DNA of 64,000 nucleotides from Parasulfuritortus sp036391875. Its GTDB lineage: Bacteria; Pseudomonadota; Gammaproteobacteria; Burkholderiales; Thiobacillaceae. Under the pieces are notes generated by a model. That model saw only the letters and a program-made list of their open reading frames with translations. It did not search any database and was not told where the DNA came from. Below, in pieces: positions 28,175-35,513 of this stretch (positions are counted from its first letter, which is position 1; each line of letters starts with the position of its first letter). The translations under genes were made by a program, and so were the position numbers. The stretch covers positions 186,001 through 250,000 of the forward strand of contig DASVZA010000016.1 in assembly GCA_036391875.1 (NCBI GenBank), read 5' to 3'.

Positions 28175-28675
28175 TCAACCGATATACTTTCTGTAAACCT
28201 CGTGCTGCCCGATCAAATTCGCCGGGCACACGGCGTGCCAGGCCCATTCGCCGTTACGCGGTCCATCCGACCGGCACGCCAGCGACGGATCGGGCTGCCC
28301 CGCAAGACAGCACGCATACAGCAGCGAAATGAAATGCCCTCGGGTGTCCCTGCCGGCCGCCATCAGTTCGTTGACAGCCAGCGGAGCCGGATCGAAGGTC
28401 ACGCTCGTTCCTAGCTCCTTTCGGGCCACGATCTCGATCCGGTTCGCCAGCGGCTCCTTGAACCTCACGATTCCGCCCGGGACATGCCATCCCGGTCCGT
28501 AGTATGCATCGTCCCGCCAGGTTAATAACGTCTCGTTTTCGGAATTCTTTACCAGCAAATCCACGTTCACCATAGGGGTTAGCCGGCTGACGAACTGGAA
28601 TACTTCATCCGGCAACCCCTGGCGCGGATTGCCGATCTGCGCTTCGAGCGCGGCGATCAGTTGCCGCAGGTCCAT
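28175..28675 (-). CDS. Nudix hydrolase, GDP-mannose mannosyl hydrolase-like
   Basis: 166 aa. PGGIVRFKEPLANRIEIVAR followed by KELG is a degenerate Nudix box (E in the REUxEE block shifted), the kind seen in GDP-mannose mannosyl hydrolases. VNVDLLVKNSENETLLTWRD and YGPGWHVPGG fit that subfamily. It would release a sugar from a nucleotide sugar or control its level. It starts 1 nt after the TGA of the upstream methyltransferase, so the two are translationally linked. Confidence 0.75.
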   Translation of the reverse strand: MDLRQLIAALEAQIGNPRQGLPDEVFQFVSRLTPMVNVDLLVKNSENETLLTWRDDAYYGPGWHVPGGIVRFKEPLANRIEIVARKELGTSVTFDPAPLAVNELMAAGRDTRGHFISLLYACCLAGQPDPSLACRSDGPRNGEWAWHAVCPANLIGQHEVYRKYIG

Positions 28676-28676
28676 G

Positions 28677-29813
28677 TCAAACCCGTTCCAGGCCGGAATC
28701 GCGCAGGATCGCCACCTGCATCGAGCCGCCCCAGTCGCGCCGGATGATCGCTGCCACTTCGTCGGAATAGCTGGCCGCCATGACGATGACACCGGCCACC
28801 GGCTCGGACTGCAGGCGTTGCGGTGGAACAATGGGGATGTGGCTGGCCGGTGTGTACCGGCCCTGCTTGAACGGCGCCGAATCGACCACATAGCGTATCT
28901 CGCCGGCCAAACCGAGCAGGGCGATGGTGGCCAGCGCCTGGTGGCCAGCGCCCCAGATCGCGACACCGCCCGAGCCCTGCTCCCGGATGAAGCCGTCGAT
29001 TTCCGTCTTGAGCCGGCGCCGGGTCGTATCGAATGCGGAAACGTCGCAGCCGCTCCGTTTCCTGACCACGGCGGAAAGGATGTAGCCGTACCAGACCGCC
29101 GAGCACTCGATCACCTCGAAGCCGTTGAGGCGTAGCAGGGTTTCCAAGGTTTCCTGGGTGAAATAGCAGATGTGGTCGCTGATGAATTCGGTGAACAGGT
29201 TGAGGCTCAGGATCATGTCGAAGTTGGGTACTTCGACCAGGCCGATGCCGCCCTCGCGCAGATTGTGGGCGATGCCGCTAAGGCCGGCGTTCGGATCAGG
29301 CCAGTGTTCGAGGAAATTAAGCACCGCGAAGGCGTCGAAAGGCCCATCCTCGAGCACATAGCCAGGCTGGTCGACGAACCCCCGGGCCACCTGGAGGCCG
29401 CGCCCGGTGCAATACTCGACCGCGCCTTCGCCATATTCCAGGCCATGGGCATCGACGCCCGCCTCGGCGAACAATTCGAGGTATTCGCCGCGCCCGCAGC
29501 CGATCTCCACTAGCCGTTTGCCGCGCAGGCCGTGAACTTCGATGAATCTGGCAAACTGGTCGCGCCGGAAGGCCTTCATCTCCTCCGAAAACGCGGCCGC
29601 CCGCACCACCTCGCGGTAATAGGGCACTGGTTCGCCGCCGATCTGCACCAGCCCGCAGGCCGGACACTGGAATACCGGCAGGTCGATGCCGACGTCCTGT
29701 TTCAGCGACTGCGCATCGGGCAGGAACTGGGCTGCGCGGGGCATGTTCTCGAAATGCAGCAGCGGCGAACCCGGCAATGGCCTCCCGCACACCCTGCATG
29801 ACTGCCGATTCAT
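28677..29813 (-). CDS. Sugar C-methyltransferase-like protein (zinc ribbon, SAM fold, Rossmann tail)
   Basis: 378 aa with the three-part layout of NDP-hexose C-methyltransferases: an N-terminal zinc-binding segment (CRVCG at residues 6-10 and CPACG around 50), a class I SAM domain (RLVEIGCGRGEYLELFAEAG, about 100-120; FDAFAVLNFLEHWPDP) and a C-terminal Rossmann-like domain (VAIWGAGHQALATIALLG, about 285). Such enzymes add a C-methyl to keto sugars to make branched deoxysugars. The downstream Nudix start is 1 nt away and the TPP enzyme ends 10 nt upstream. Confidence 0.82.
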   Translation of the reverse strand: MNRQSCRVCGRPLPGSPLLHFENMPRAAQFLPDAQSLKQDVGIDLPVFQCPACGLVQIGGEPVPYYREVVRAAAFSEEMKAFRRDQFARFIEVHGLRGKRLVEIGCGRGEYLELFAEAGVDAHGLEYGEGAVEYCTGRGLQVARGFVDQPGYVLEDGPFDAFAVLNFLEHWPDPNAGLSGIAHNLREGGIGLVEVPNFDMILSLNLFTEFISDHICYFTQETLETLLRLNGFEVIECSAVWYGYILSAVVRKRSGCDVSAFDTTRRRLKTEIDGFIREQGSGGVAIWGAGHQALATIALLGLAGEIRYVVDSAPFKQGRYTPASHIPIVPPQRLQSEPVAGVIVMAASYSDEVAAIIRRDWGGSMQVAILRDSGLERV

Positions 29814-29823
29814 CGCCGCACCC

Positions 29824-31650
29824 TCAGGCTTTTCTCGCCGCCAGCGAGAGATCGGTCAACTCGACCACCATCTCGGCCTGGAGCGCGGCCAGCGGCAGCA
29901 GGGGCGTCATGTCCTCCAGCGGCATGGAGCGCATCGAGCCATCCGGCTGGGGAAGCGCCGATACCTTCGGAGCCAGCGCCTCGTTCGAAACCAGTTGGAC
30001 ATCGACCAGCACCGGCCCCGGGCCGGCCAGCGCCCGCCGCAGTTCGGTATCCAGATCCGCCGCATCGGTGATGCGCAGGAACGGCAGATCGTAGGTGGCC
30101 GCGACCTTTTCCAGGTCGGGCAGCATCAGGCCCGCTTCCGGGCCGGTGCCGACGAAACGGCCTTGGAAGTAATTGCGCTGGGTGTTGCGGATCGAGGCGT
30201 AACCGCCATTGTTCATGATCACCAGGCAGATGGGCAGGTCGAAGGCCCGCAGGGTCGCCAGTTCCTGAATGTTGAGCTGCAGGCTGCCGTCGCTTTCCAC
30301 CGCCACCATCGGCCGGCGGCCGTCGGCGAAGCAGGCGCCGATGGCCGCCGGCAGGCCGTAGCCCATGGCCCCCAGCCCGGAGGTGAGAAAGACCCGCTGC
30401 CCTTCCTTGTTGCGGAAGATGGTGTAGAACGCCTCGACCGCCAGGCCGGAACTGCCAGTGCTGACCAGGGTGTCGGCCGGAATCGCGTCGGACAAGGCGT
30501 CCATCAGCCGGTAATGGCTGATCGGGCCGCTCGCCGGAAACGGCGCGCCGTCGTTCACCGGATAGCGGCGCTTCCAGTCGGCGCAACGCGCTTTCCATGC
30601 CGTCCAGTCGGCGTGGGCGACCGGCTTGGCGACCAGCCAGGCCGACAGGAATGCGGCCGCGTCGGCCGCGACCGGAAGGGCGATGTCCATGTCCAGCTTT
30701 TCGATCTCGTGCCGGTCGACGTCGACCACGACCTTCCTGGCCGCACGGGCGAAGCCGCGCGGATTGTAGGCGGTGATGATGTTGTCCAGCCGGCTGCCGA
30801 TGCTGATCAGCAGATCGCAATTCTGGACCGCGAAGTTCGGTGCACGCAGGGCGACCACGCCCGGCCGGCCGACCAGCAACGGATGGTCGTAGGGCAGCAG
30901 ATCGAGCGCATTCCAGGTGGTCACCACCGGGATCTCCAGCCCTTCGGCCAGTTCCCGGAACAGGCGTGCGCCGCCGGCCAGGCGGATGCCGTGTCCGGCC
31001 AGCAGCACGGGCCGCTTCGCTTCGCCCAGCATGGCCTGCAGCCGCTCGATCTCGGCGGAAAAATCCATCGCGTCCAGGCTCGGCGCATCGTCCTGCCAGG
31101 CAGGCAGGGTTTCAGGGTCGATCGGCGCGCCCTGCACATCCAGCGGCACGTCGATCCAGACCGGCCCGGCCCGGCCGCTGCGCGCCAGATGCGCGGCCCG
31201 TTCCAACTCGATCCTGATGTCCTCCGGCCTTTCCACCGTCACCGCATATTTGGTGATGCTCTTGACGATGCGGACGATGTCGACCTCCTGCACGCCGCCC
31301 TGGCGCAGCGGTGAATCACGCAGCATGTCGGCGCGCTTGACCTGACCGGAGATCACCATCATGGGCACGGATTCGATCCAGGCCCCGGCCACGGCGGTGA
31401 CGGCGTTGGTCGCGCCGGGGCCGGTCGTGACCATGGCCACGCCGATGTTCTCGTTGATGCGGGCGTAGGCCTCGGCCGAGATGGCCGCGGCCTGCTCGTG
31501 CAGACAGGCCACCGCCTGCAGGCCCTCGCATTTGCCGACGGCGTCGACCAGATACATGGCGCCGCCGCCCGGCAGCAAAAATACGTGCTTGACGCCGAGC
31601 CCGGCGACGAAATCGGCGATGAAATCCGCAACCCGGTAGTTTTCGCTCAC
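29824..31650 (-). CDS. Thiamine-diphosphate-dependent enzyme, acetolactate-synthase-like
   Basis: 608 aa with the three TPP-enzyme domains. The N-terminal Pyr domain includes the activating Glu (CLHEQAAAISAEAYAR, about residue 51) and TTGPGATNAV. The central domain follows. The C-terminal PP domain carries the Mg/TPP motif as ESDGSLQLN ... IMNN (about 428-455). It does not stand with an ilvN small subunit and lies among sugar genes, so it may ligate or decarboxylate a 2-oxo acid onto a keto sugar, as YerE does in yersiniose synthesis. That analogy is inference. It begins 5 nt after the stop of the NeuB-cupin gene. Confidence 0.85.
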   Translation of the reverse strand: MSENYRVADFIADFVAGLGVKHVFLLPGGGAMYLVDAVGKCEGLQAVACLHEQAAAISAEAYARINENIGVAMVTTGPGATNAVTAVAGAWIESVPMMVISGQVKRADMLRDSPLRQGGVQEVDIVRIVKSITKYAVTVERPEDIRIELERAAHLARSGRAGPVWIDVPLDVQGAPIDPETLPAWQDDAPSLDAMDFSAEIERLQAMLGEAKRPVLLAGHGIRLAGGARLFRELAEGLEIPVVTTWNALDLLPYDHPLLVGRPGVVALRAPNFAVQNCDLLISIGSRLDNIITAYNPRGFARAARKVVVDVDRHEIEKLDMDIALPVAADAAAFLSAWLVAKPVAHADWTAWKARCADWKRRYPVNDGAPFPASGPISHYRLMDALSDAIPADTLVSTGSSGLAVEAFYTIFRNKEGQRVFLTSGLGAMGYGLPAAIGACFADGRRPMVAVESDGSLQLNIQELATLRAFDLPICLVIMNNGGYASIRNTQRNYFQGRFVGTGPEAGLMLPDLEKVAATYDLPFLRITDAADLDTELRRALAGPGPVLVDVQLVSNEALAPKVSALPQPDGSMRSMPLEDMTPLLPLAALQAEMVVELTDLSLAARKA

Positions 31651-31655
31651 GTCGG

Positions 31656-33161
31656 TCAGCCCATCCAGTAGGTCAGCTGAGTCTTGCGCTGCTTGTTTTC
31701 CATGATCGCCGGATCGGTGTAGAACGAGTCGTTCTTGTCATGCGTCGTGGAAATTTCCTCGATCACAGCGCCGCTCTTGGTCCGGAAGGCATGTTTCACC
31801 CCTGGCTCGATGGTCACCACATCACCGGGCCGACAGACCATCGGCACACCGTCCAACTCAAGCTCGATCTCGCCATGCAGGATGTGGAAGGTCTCCTCTT
31901 TCTGCTTGTGGTACTGCTCGGGATGCGCCTGGCCGGGAAAGCTGACCAGCAGCTTCTTGCAATAACCGCGGTTGACCACGGTGATCAACACCAAGCCGAA
32001 CTCATCGAACCTGTCCAGGCCGTAGTGATAGGAAATCTCGAGATCGGCGCCACCCGGCACCGTAATATTGCTTTCGGCCAGCATCGCCTTTACCTGCTGC
32101 GCGATATCCCAGACACGCGCCCGGCAGTCTTTGCGTTCGGTGTTGGACGGTGCGATGACCCCATCCTGGGAGATTGCCGCGGTTGCGGTGAAGACGATGT
32201 ACTTCGAGTAGTCATTGGCGGTGAACTGATTGGCTTGCGGCGGAAAGGCGAAATAGACGTCGTCGTCGGTGATTGTCTCCCCGGCTGCGATCGGTCTGGC
32301 CGCGAACACTCCACGGCGTAGGGACTGCAGGCTGGCAGCCTCCTCGGGATTCGGCGGCAGGCGGTGGTTGCCCACCCCGCACAGGGTCCAGGCCCGCCGG
32401 GCCTCTTGCAGCCAGTTTCTTACCTGATCCGGACTGGCTGAATAGGCATTGAGTGGATAGGCCTCCGTCGGCAGACCGACGTGTTTCTCGAACAGGGTGA
32501 CGCCTTTGGCCACCGCCAGTTTGACTATGTCAGTATGGTCTGGGTGCTCGTGGGTCGAGAAACCGACCCGCACGCCCGGATAGCGGGCCTTGAGGAAATC
32601 GATTTGCGACAGATGCATGTGTTCGTCCGGGGTCGGATATTCACCGACACAATGCAGGATGGCGAATTCTTTGCGACGGTGCGCGAAAAAACTCACCACC
32701 CGATCGATGTCATCCAGATTGGCACCCGCGGTCGAGGCGACAATCGGGCGGTTACTCGTCACCACCCGCTCCAACAATGGCCAATCGGTGAATGAGCAAC
32801 TGGCGATCTTGATGATGTCCAAATTCTGGGCCTCAACAAGATCGACCGACGCTTCATCGAACGGAGTCGATATGACGAGGAAACCACAGGCCCTCATCTC
32901 GGCGATGAGGCGGTCGAAATCCTGGCGGCCGAGTCTCGTCTCGGAGAAACGCTTGACGTATTTGATGTCGTCGCGCCCCTTGGCTGCCGGATGAATAAAG
33001 GTATCCAGGTCGCGGTACTGCAGCTTAAAGGCAAAGTTATAGGGGAAATCGCGACAGACCTTGCCGAAGGCACGCACCACGGCCAGCCCATGCTCGACGT
33101 CACCCATATGGTTGTTCGCCATTTCCAGCACGAACAGGGGGGTCGGAATAGTCTGGGTCAT
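31656..33161 (-). CDS. NeuB-family synthase fused to SAF and cupin domains
   Basis: 501 aa versus about 340-350 for normal sialic-acid synthases. The NeuB TIM barrel (about 1-275) has FAFKLQYRD, IIKIASCSFTDWPLLERV, ILHCVGEYPTP and LFEKHVGL, matching the PEP-condensing synthases. A SAF-like stretch follows (SLRRGVFAARPIAAGETITD, about 284-305), then a C-terminal cupin (EQYHKQKEETFHILHGEIEL, about 410-430; CRPGDVVTIEPGVKHAF) resembling D-lyxose-isomerase-like cupins. The fusion suggests isomerisation and PEP condensation in one polypeptide. ATG 33161 has AGGAG 7 nt upstream. It is the first gene of the glycan run, and no cytidylyltransferase gene is in the window. Confidence 0.85.
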   Translation of the reverse strand: MTQTIPTPLFVLEMANNHMGDVEHGLAVVRAFGKVCRDFPYNFAFKLQYRDLDTFIHPAAKGRDDIKYVKRFSETRLGRQDFDRLIAEMRACGFLVISTPFDEASVDLVEAQNLDIIKIASCSFTDWPLLERVVTSNRPIVASTAGANLDDIDRVVSFFAHRRKEFAILHCVGEYPTPDEHMHLSQIDFLKARYPGVRVGFSTHEHPDHTDIVKLAVAKGVTLFEKHVGLPTEAYPLNAYSASPDQVRNWLQEARRAWTLCGVGNHRLPPNPEEAASLQSLRRGVFAARPIAAGETITDDDVYFAFPPQANQFTANDYSKYIVFTATAAISQDGVIAPSNTERKDCRARVWDIAQQVKAMLAESNITVPGGADLEISYHYGLDRFDEFGLVLITVVNRGYCKKLLVSFPGQAHPEQYHKQKEETFHILHGEIELELDGVPMVCRPGDVVTIEPGVKHAFRTKSGAVIEEISTTHDKNDSFYTDPAIMENKQRKTQLTYWMG

Positions 33162-33410
33162 ATGTGGTCTCCTTTGTTCTTTCTTACGGCCACATCCGGT
33201 CTCTCTGTCTTACGTTTATGGCTGATTTCGTTCACCTGCGGCCATTCCACACCGGTTATACACGCGACAAGGAAATCGGATTGGGAAGTGAACTCAACAA
33301 CCTATGTTCCGGCCCGGAACTGCCGCAACACAGTACTTGTGGCCGGGACGCCACATGGTGGGCGAAAACACACCGCATCTTGGATGCGCACCGCCGATTG
33401 AGATCCAACA
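33162..33410. other. Intergenic region between flaF and the NeuB-cupin gene
   Basis: About 250 bp, AT-richer than the flanks. It contains the ribosome site of the NeuB-cupin gene (AGGAG near 33169-33174) and a TATAAC on the minus strand near 33258-33263 that could be a -10, without a matching -35. No terminator, repeat or open frame with coding character was seen. Confidence 0.4.
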
Positions 33411-33782
33411 TTACTGTCCGCGCAAGCCGGCTGCGATGTTGTGGTTGATGTTGATCAGAACATCAAGTTTGTCGGCTGACGGATAGGCGAGCGCATCGAA
33501 AGTACGTCGGTCGATGAATACCGACAGAGTCAGCAGGTTCCGCTTGACCTCCGGCGGCAAGGGATTGTCCGGGCTCGTCAACTCGACCTGGAACACCGTC
33601 CAGATGCGTTGGTTGTACTTGAGCGCTTCATCCAGCAGGGTACTCCTGTCCGGGCTATCCCACTGATCCTGAACTGCGCGCAAACGAACCGCCGCCTTGG
33701 TCAGTACGGCCGCCTCCAGTTCCCTACCACCCAGGGCTTCCTTCTCGATCTGTTGATAGGCCTCAATCGGATTCTCTGCCAT
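33411..33782 (-). CDS. flaF: Flagellar biosynthesis regulator FlaF
   Basis: 123 aa. LEAAVLTKAAVRLRAVQD, LLDEALKYNQRIWTVFQ, NPLPPEVKRNLLTLSVF and a final LDVLININHNIAAGL match FlaF, which in alphaproteobacteria promotes flagellin synthesis and secretion and acts against FlbT. ATG 33782 overlaps the flbT end by 20 nt, an arrangement typical of flbT-flaF pairs. The family is characteristic of Alphaproteobacteria, whereas the surrounding chromosome looks betaproteobacterial. Confidence 0.88.
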   Translation of the reverse strand: MAENPIEAYQQIEKEALGGRELEAAVLTKAAVRLRAVQDQWDSPDRSTLLDEALKYNQRIWTVFQVELTSPDNPLPPEVKRNLLTLSVFIDRRTFDALAYPSADKLDVLININHNIAAGLRGQ

Positions 33783-34161
33783 TCCCCAACAACTCCTTTT
33801 CAATCGAGATCAGCTTGCGGGCCGCCTTCATCGCCTGATAGTAGTCGCCCTTCGACACCAAGGCATGGATCTGCTCGAGATGGGCGCGCGCATCCGGGAA
33901 TACCACAGCGACCTCCGAGGACTGCTGGCTCAACGCCCTTTGGTAATCAGCCATATTCGGCTGATCGATGTAAATCAACTGCACCAGAAAATAGACCCGT
34001 TTGCACGCCGTATCCGCAGCCTCTTCGGTCAGGATATCCCGCTCGCGCAAAACGGCTGCATCATTGAGCAATACCAAGTCGGCCTTGGTCTCACCATTCA
34101 CGATCACGGCCCCATTGAGAAACAGTTTCTCATGTGGTCGTAGCGTCAGCCTCAACGGCAC
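33763..34161 (-). CDS. flbT: Flagellin-expression repressor FlbT
   Basis: 132 aa starting at GTG 34161 with GGAG upstream. MPLRLTLRPHEKLFLNGAVI, VLLNDAAVLRERDILTEEAA, RVYFLVQLIYID and YYQAMKAARKLISIE align well with Caulobacter-type FlbT. In Caulobacter FlbT binds the 5' untranslated region of flagellin mRNA and destabilises it until the hook is complete. Here flagellin is encoded directly upstream and has a hairpin in its leader (35414-35430). Confidence 0.92.
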   Translation of the reverse strand: MPLRLTLRPHEKLFLNGAVIVNGETKADLVLLNDAAVLRERDILTEEAADTACKRVYFLVQLIYIDQPNMADYQRALSQQSSEVAVVFPDARAHLEQIHALVSKGDYYQAMKAARKLISIEKELLGNGRESD

Positions 34162-34188
34162 CTGTCACTCCGAACCCGAAACAGCAAT

Positions 34189-34204
34189 TGCAAGCATATT
34201 ACCC
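34189..34204 (-). promoter_or_regulatory. Possible sigma-54 promoter of flbT-flaF
   Basis: The minus strand shows GG (-24 element), 10 nt, then GC inside TTGCA (-12 element), aligning to TGGCACGN4TTGCA with four mismatches in the -24 block. It lies 28-43 nt upstream of the flbT GTG. The spacing is right but the -24 block is weak. Confidence 0.35.
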
Positions 34205-34471
34205 GCATACATGATCTCTGTGGATAGATGACACCGAGCCTGCGAACCGCCTGGATGCAACAATAATAAGGACCGCGCCCAATTCGACCCATGCAAAAAA
34301 GCATGGCGTCCGGGGCGTTCCAGTCACTGCAATCCCCCAAGACGACCCACCTGAAATTTTAATCAAGCTGGGCAACCGTGCACTTACGACGCCGCCAAGC
34401 GAAAAACCATCGAATGGACACGCCGTCGCGATAGCATTTCGTTTAACACCGATTTACCCACCAAACGAACA
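34205..34471. other. Intergenic region between flbT and the flagellin terminator
   Basis: AT-richer, non-coding. It includes a short self-complementary segment ATGC-A6-GCAT (34291-34304). No credible open frame is seen; the weak sigma-54-like site just downstream is listed separately. Confidence 0.4.
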
Positions 34472-34500
34472 GGGGGCCGGGAAACTTCCTCCCGGCCCCC
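34472..34500 (-). terminator. Rho-independent terminator of flagellin
   Basis: A perfect 11-bp GC-rich stem (GGGGGCCGGGA, 34472-34482, pairing with 34490-34500) and 7-nt loop, followed on the minus strand by a T-rich stretch (TGTTCGTTTG). It starts 24 nt after the flagellin stop. Confidence 0.85.
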
Positions 34501-34523
34501 TGAAGCATCAAGCTCCTAATGGA

Positions 34524-35384
34524 TTAGAAGAGCCTGAGAACCGACTGAGCCGCTTGCGAAGCCAGGCTCAACGCGGTGACACCCAGCGACTGACGGGTCT
34601 GCAGCATGAGCATGTTGGCGCCTTCGGCGTTGGTATCGGCCGCAGTCAGATTGCTGGCACCATCCTGCAGGGTGTTGATCATGCTGGACATGAACGTTTG
34701 CCGGGTCTGCAACACGGACAGGTTGGAGGCCAGGGTCGTGGCATCGGCCTGCAGGGTCGCCAACGCGCTGTTCAGGGACTTCTGGACATTGGCGATGCCG
34801 GAGGTGGAGCTGATATTACTAGTGGTCAGAGTACCAATGCTACCGGCCGTCGCCGCAGCGCCGGAAATCGCCAGACCCGAGGTCGATGCGTCAAAACCAC
34901 TCAGGGTGATGCTGGTCGTGGAAGTTTCGTTGAAGTTCACGGTCAGCGTGGTGCTCGACTTCAGGAAGTTCACGCCCTTGTAGTTGGAGTCGGTCTGGCT
35001 CAACTGGTCCATCTGCTGGATGATGGTGTTGTAGGCGTTGACGGCGGACGTCAGCAGAGTGCCGCTGGTGGATTGGCCCAATGCCGAGCTCGCCTGGGTC
35101 AACTGGCCTTGCAAGCTGCTGATCAGGGTTTGCAGACCCGTCACACCGGTGTTGGCGGTGTTGATCATCTGCACGGCTTCACCGATGTTGTCCTTCAGGG
35201 TGCTCAACTGGTCGGCACGCTGGTTGTAGCCTGCAGCGGCGAAGTAGCTGGCCGGGTTGTCGATGGCCGAGTTGACTTTCAGGCCGGTGGACAGACGTTG
35301 TTGGGTTTGCGATTGCAACTGGGCAGTCTGTTGCAGACTGATCAGGTTGGCGCGCATCGCGGAGGTCAGATTGACGGTCGACAT
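34524..35384 (-). CDS. fliC: Flagellin
   Basis: 286 aa, a short flagellin with conserved N-terminal D0/D1 (residues 1-140: TGLKVNSAIDNPASYFAA, INTANTGVTGLQTLISSLQ) and C-terminal D1/D0 (about 200-286: ATLASNLSVLQTRQTFMSSM, NMLMLQTRQSLGVTALSLA, ending QSVLRLF). The middle is a compact Thr/Ser-rich variable domain (about 145-195) offering many O-glycosylation sites. The sequence type (TAQLQSQTQQRLSTGLKV) resembles alphaproteobacterial flagellins, in line with the adjacent flbT and flaF. It has a good AGGAGC ribosome site (35391-35396), a sigma-28 promoter and a strong terminator. It is exported by the flagellar type III system without a signal peptide. Confidence 0.95.
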   Translation of the reverse strand: MSTVNLTSAMRANLISLQQTAQLQSQTQQRLSTGLKVNSAIDNPASYFAAAGYNQRADQLSTLKDNIGEAVQMINTANTGVTGLQTLISSLQGQLTQASSALGQSTSGTLLTSAVNAYNTIIQQMDQLSQTDSNYKGVNFLKSSTTLTVNFNETSTTSITLSGFDASTSGLAISGAAATAGSIGTLTTSNISSTSGIANVQKSLNSALATLQADATTLASNLSVLQTRQTFMSSMINTLQDGASNLTAADTNAEGANMLMLQTRQSLGVTALSLASQAAQSVLRLF

Positions 35385-35413
35385 GATAAAGCTCCTGTTC
35401 TAGGGTGGGTTAG

Positions 35414-35430
35414 CGAGGAATTCTTCCTCG
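35414..35430 (-). promoter_or_regulatory. Hairpin in the flagellin mRNA leader
   Basis: A perfect 7-bp inverted repeat (CGAGGAA / TTCCTCG) with a 3-nt loop in the roughly 73-nt leader between the predicted sigma-28 start and the flagellin ATG. It could be the binding or stability element for FlbT, which in Caulobacter acts on the flagellin 5' leader. Confidence 0.55.
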
Positions 35431-35464
35431 TCACGACTACCGGAAAATTCCGTTGTCACCCACG

Positions 35465-35491
35465 TTATCGGACGTCGCCGGAAAAACTTTA
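35465..35491 (-). promoter_or_regulatory. Sigma-28 (FliA) promoter of flagellin
   Basis: Minus strand: TAAAGTTT (35491-35484), exactly 11 nt, then TCCGATAA (35472-35465). Only one base differs from the FliA consensus TAAAGTTT-N11-GCCGATAA. The expected start is near 35458. Confidence 0.9.
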
Positions 35492-35513
35492 GTCCATCCC
35501 AGCAAAAAACTAT

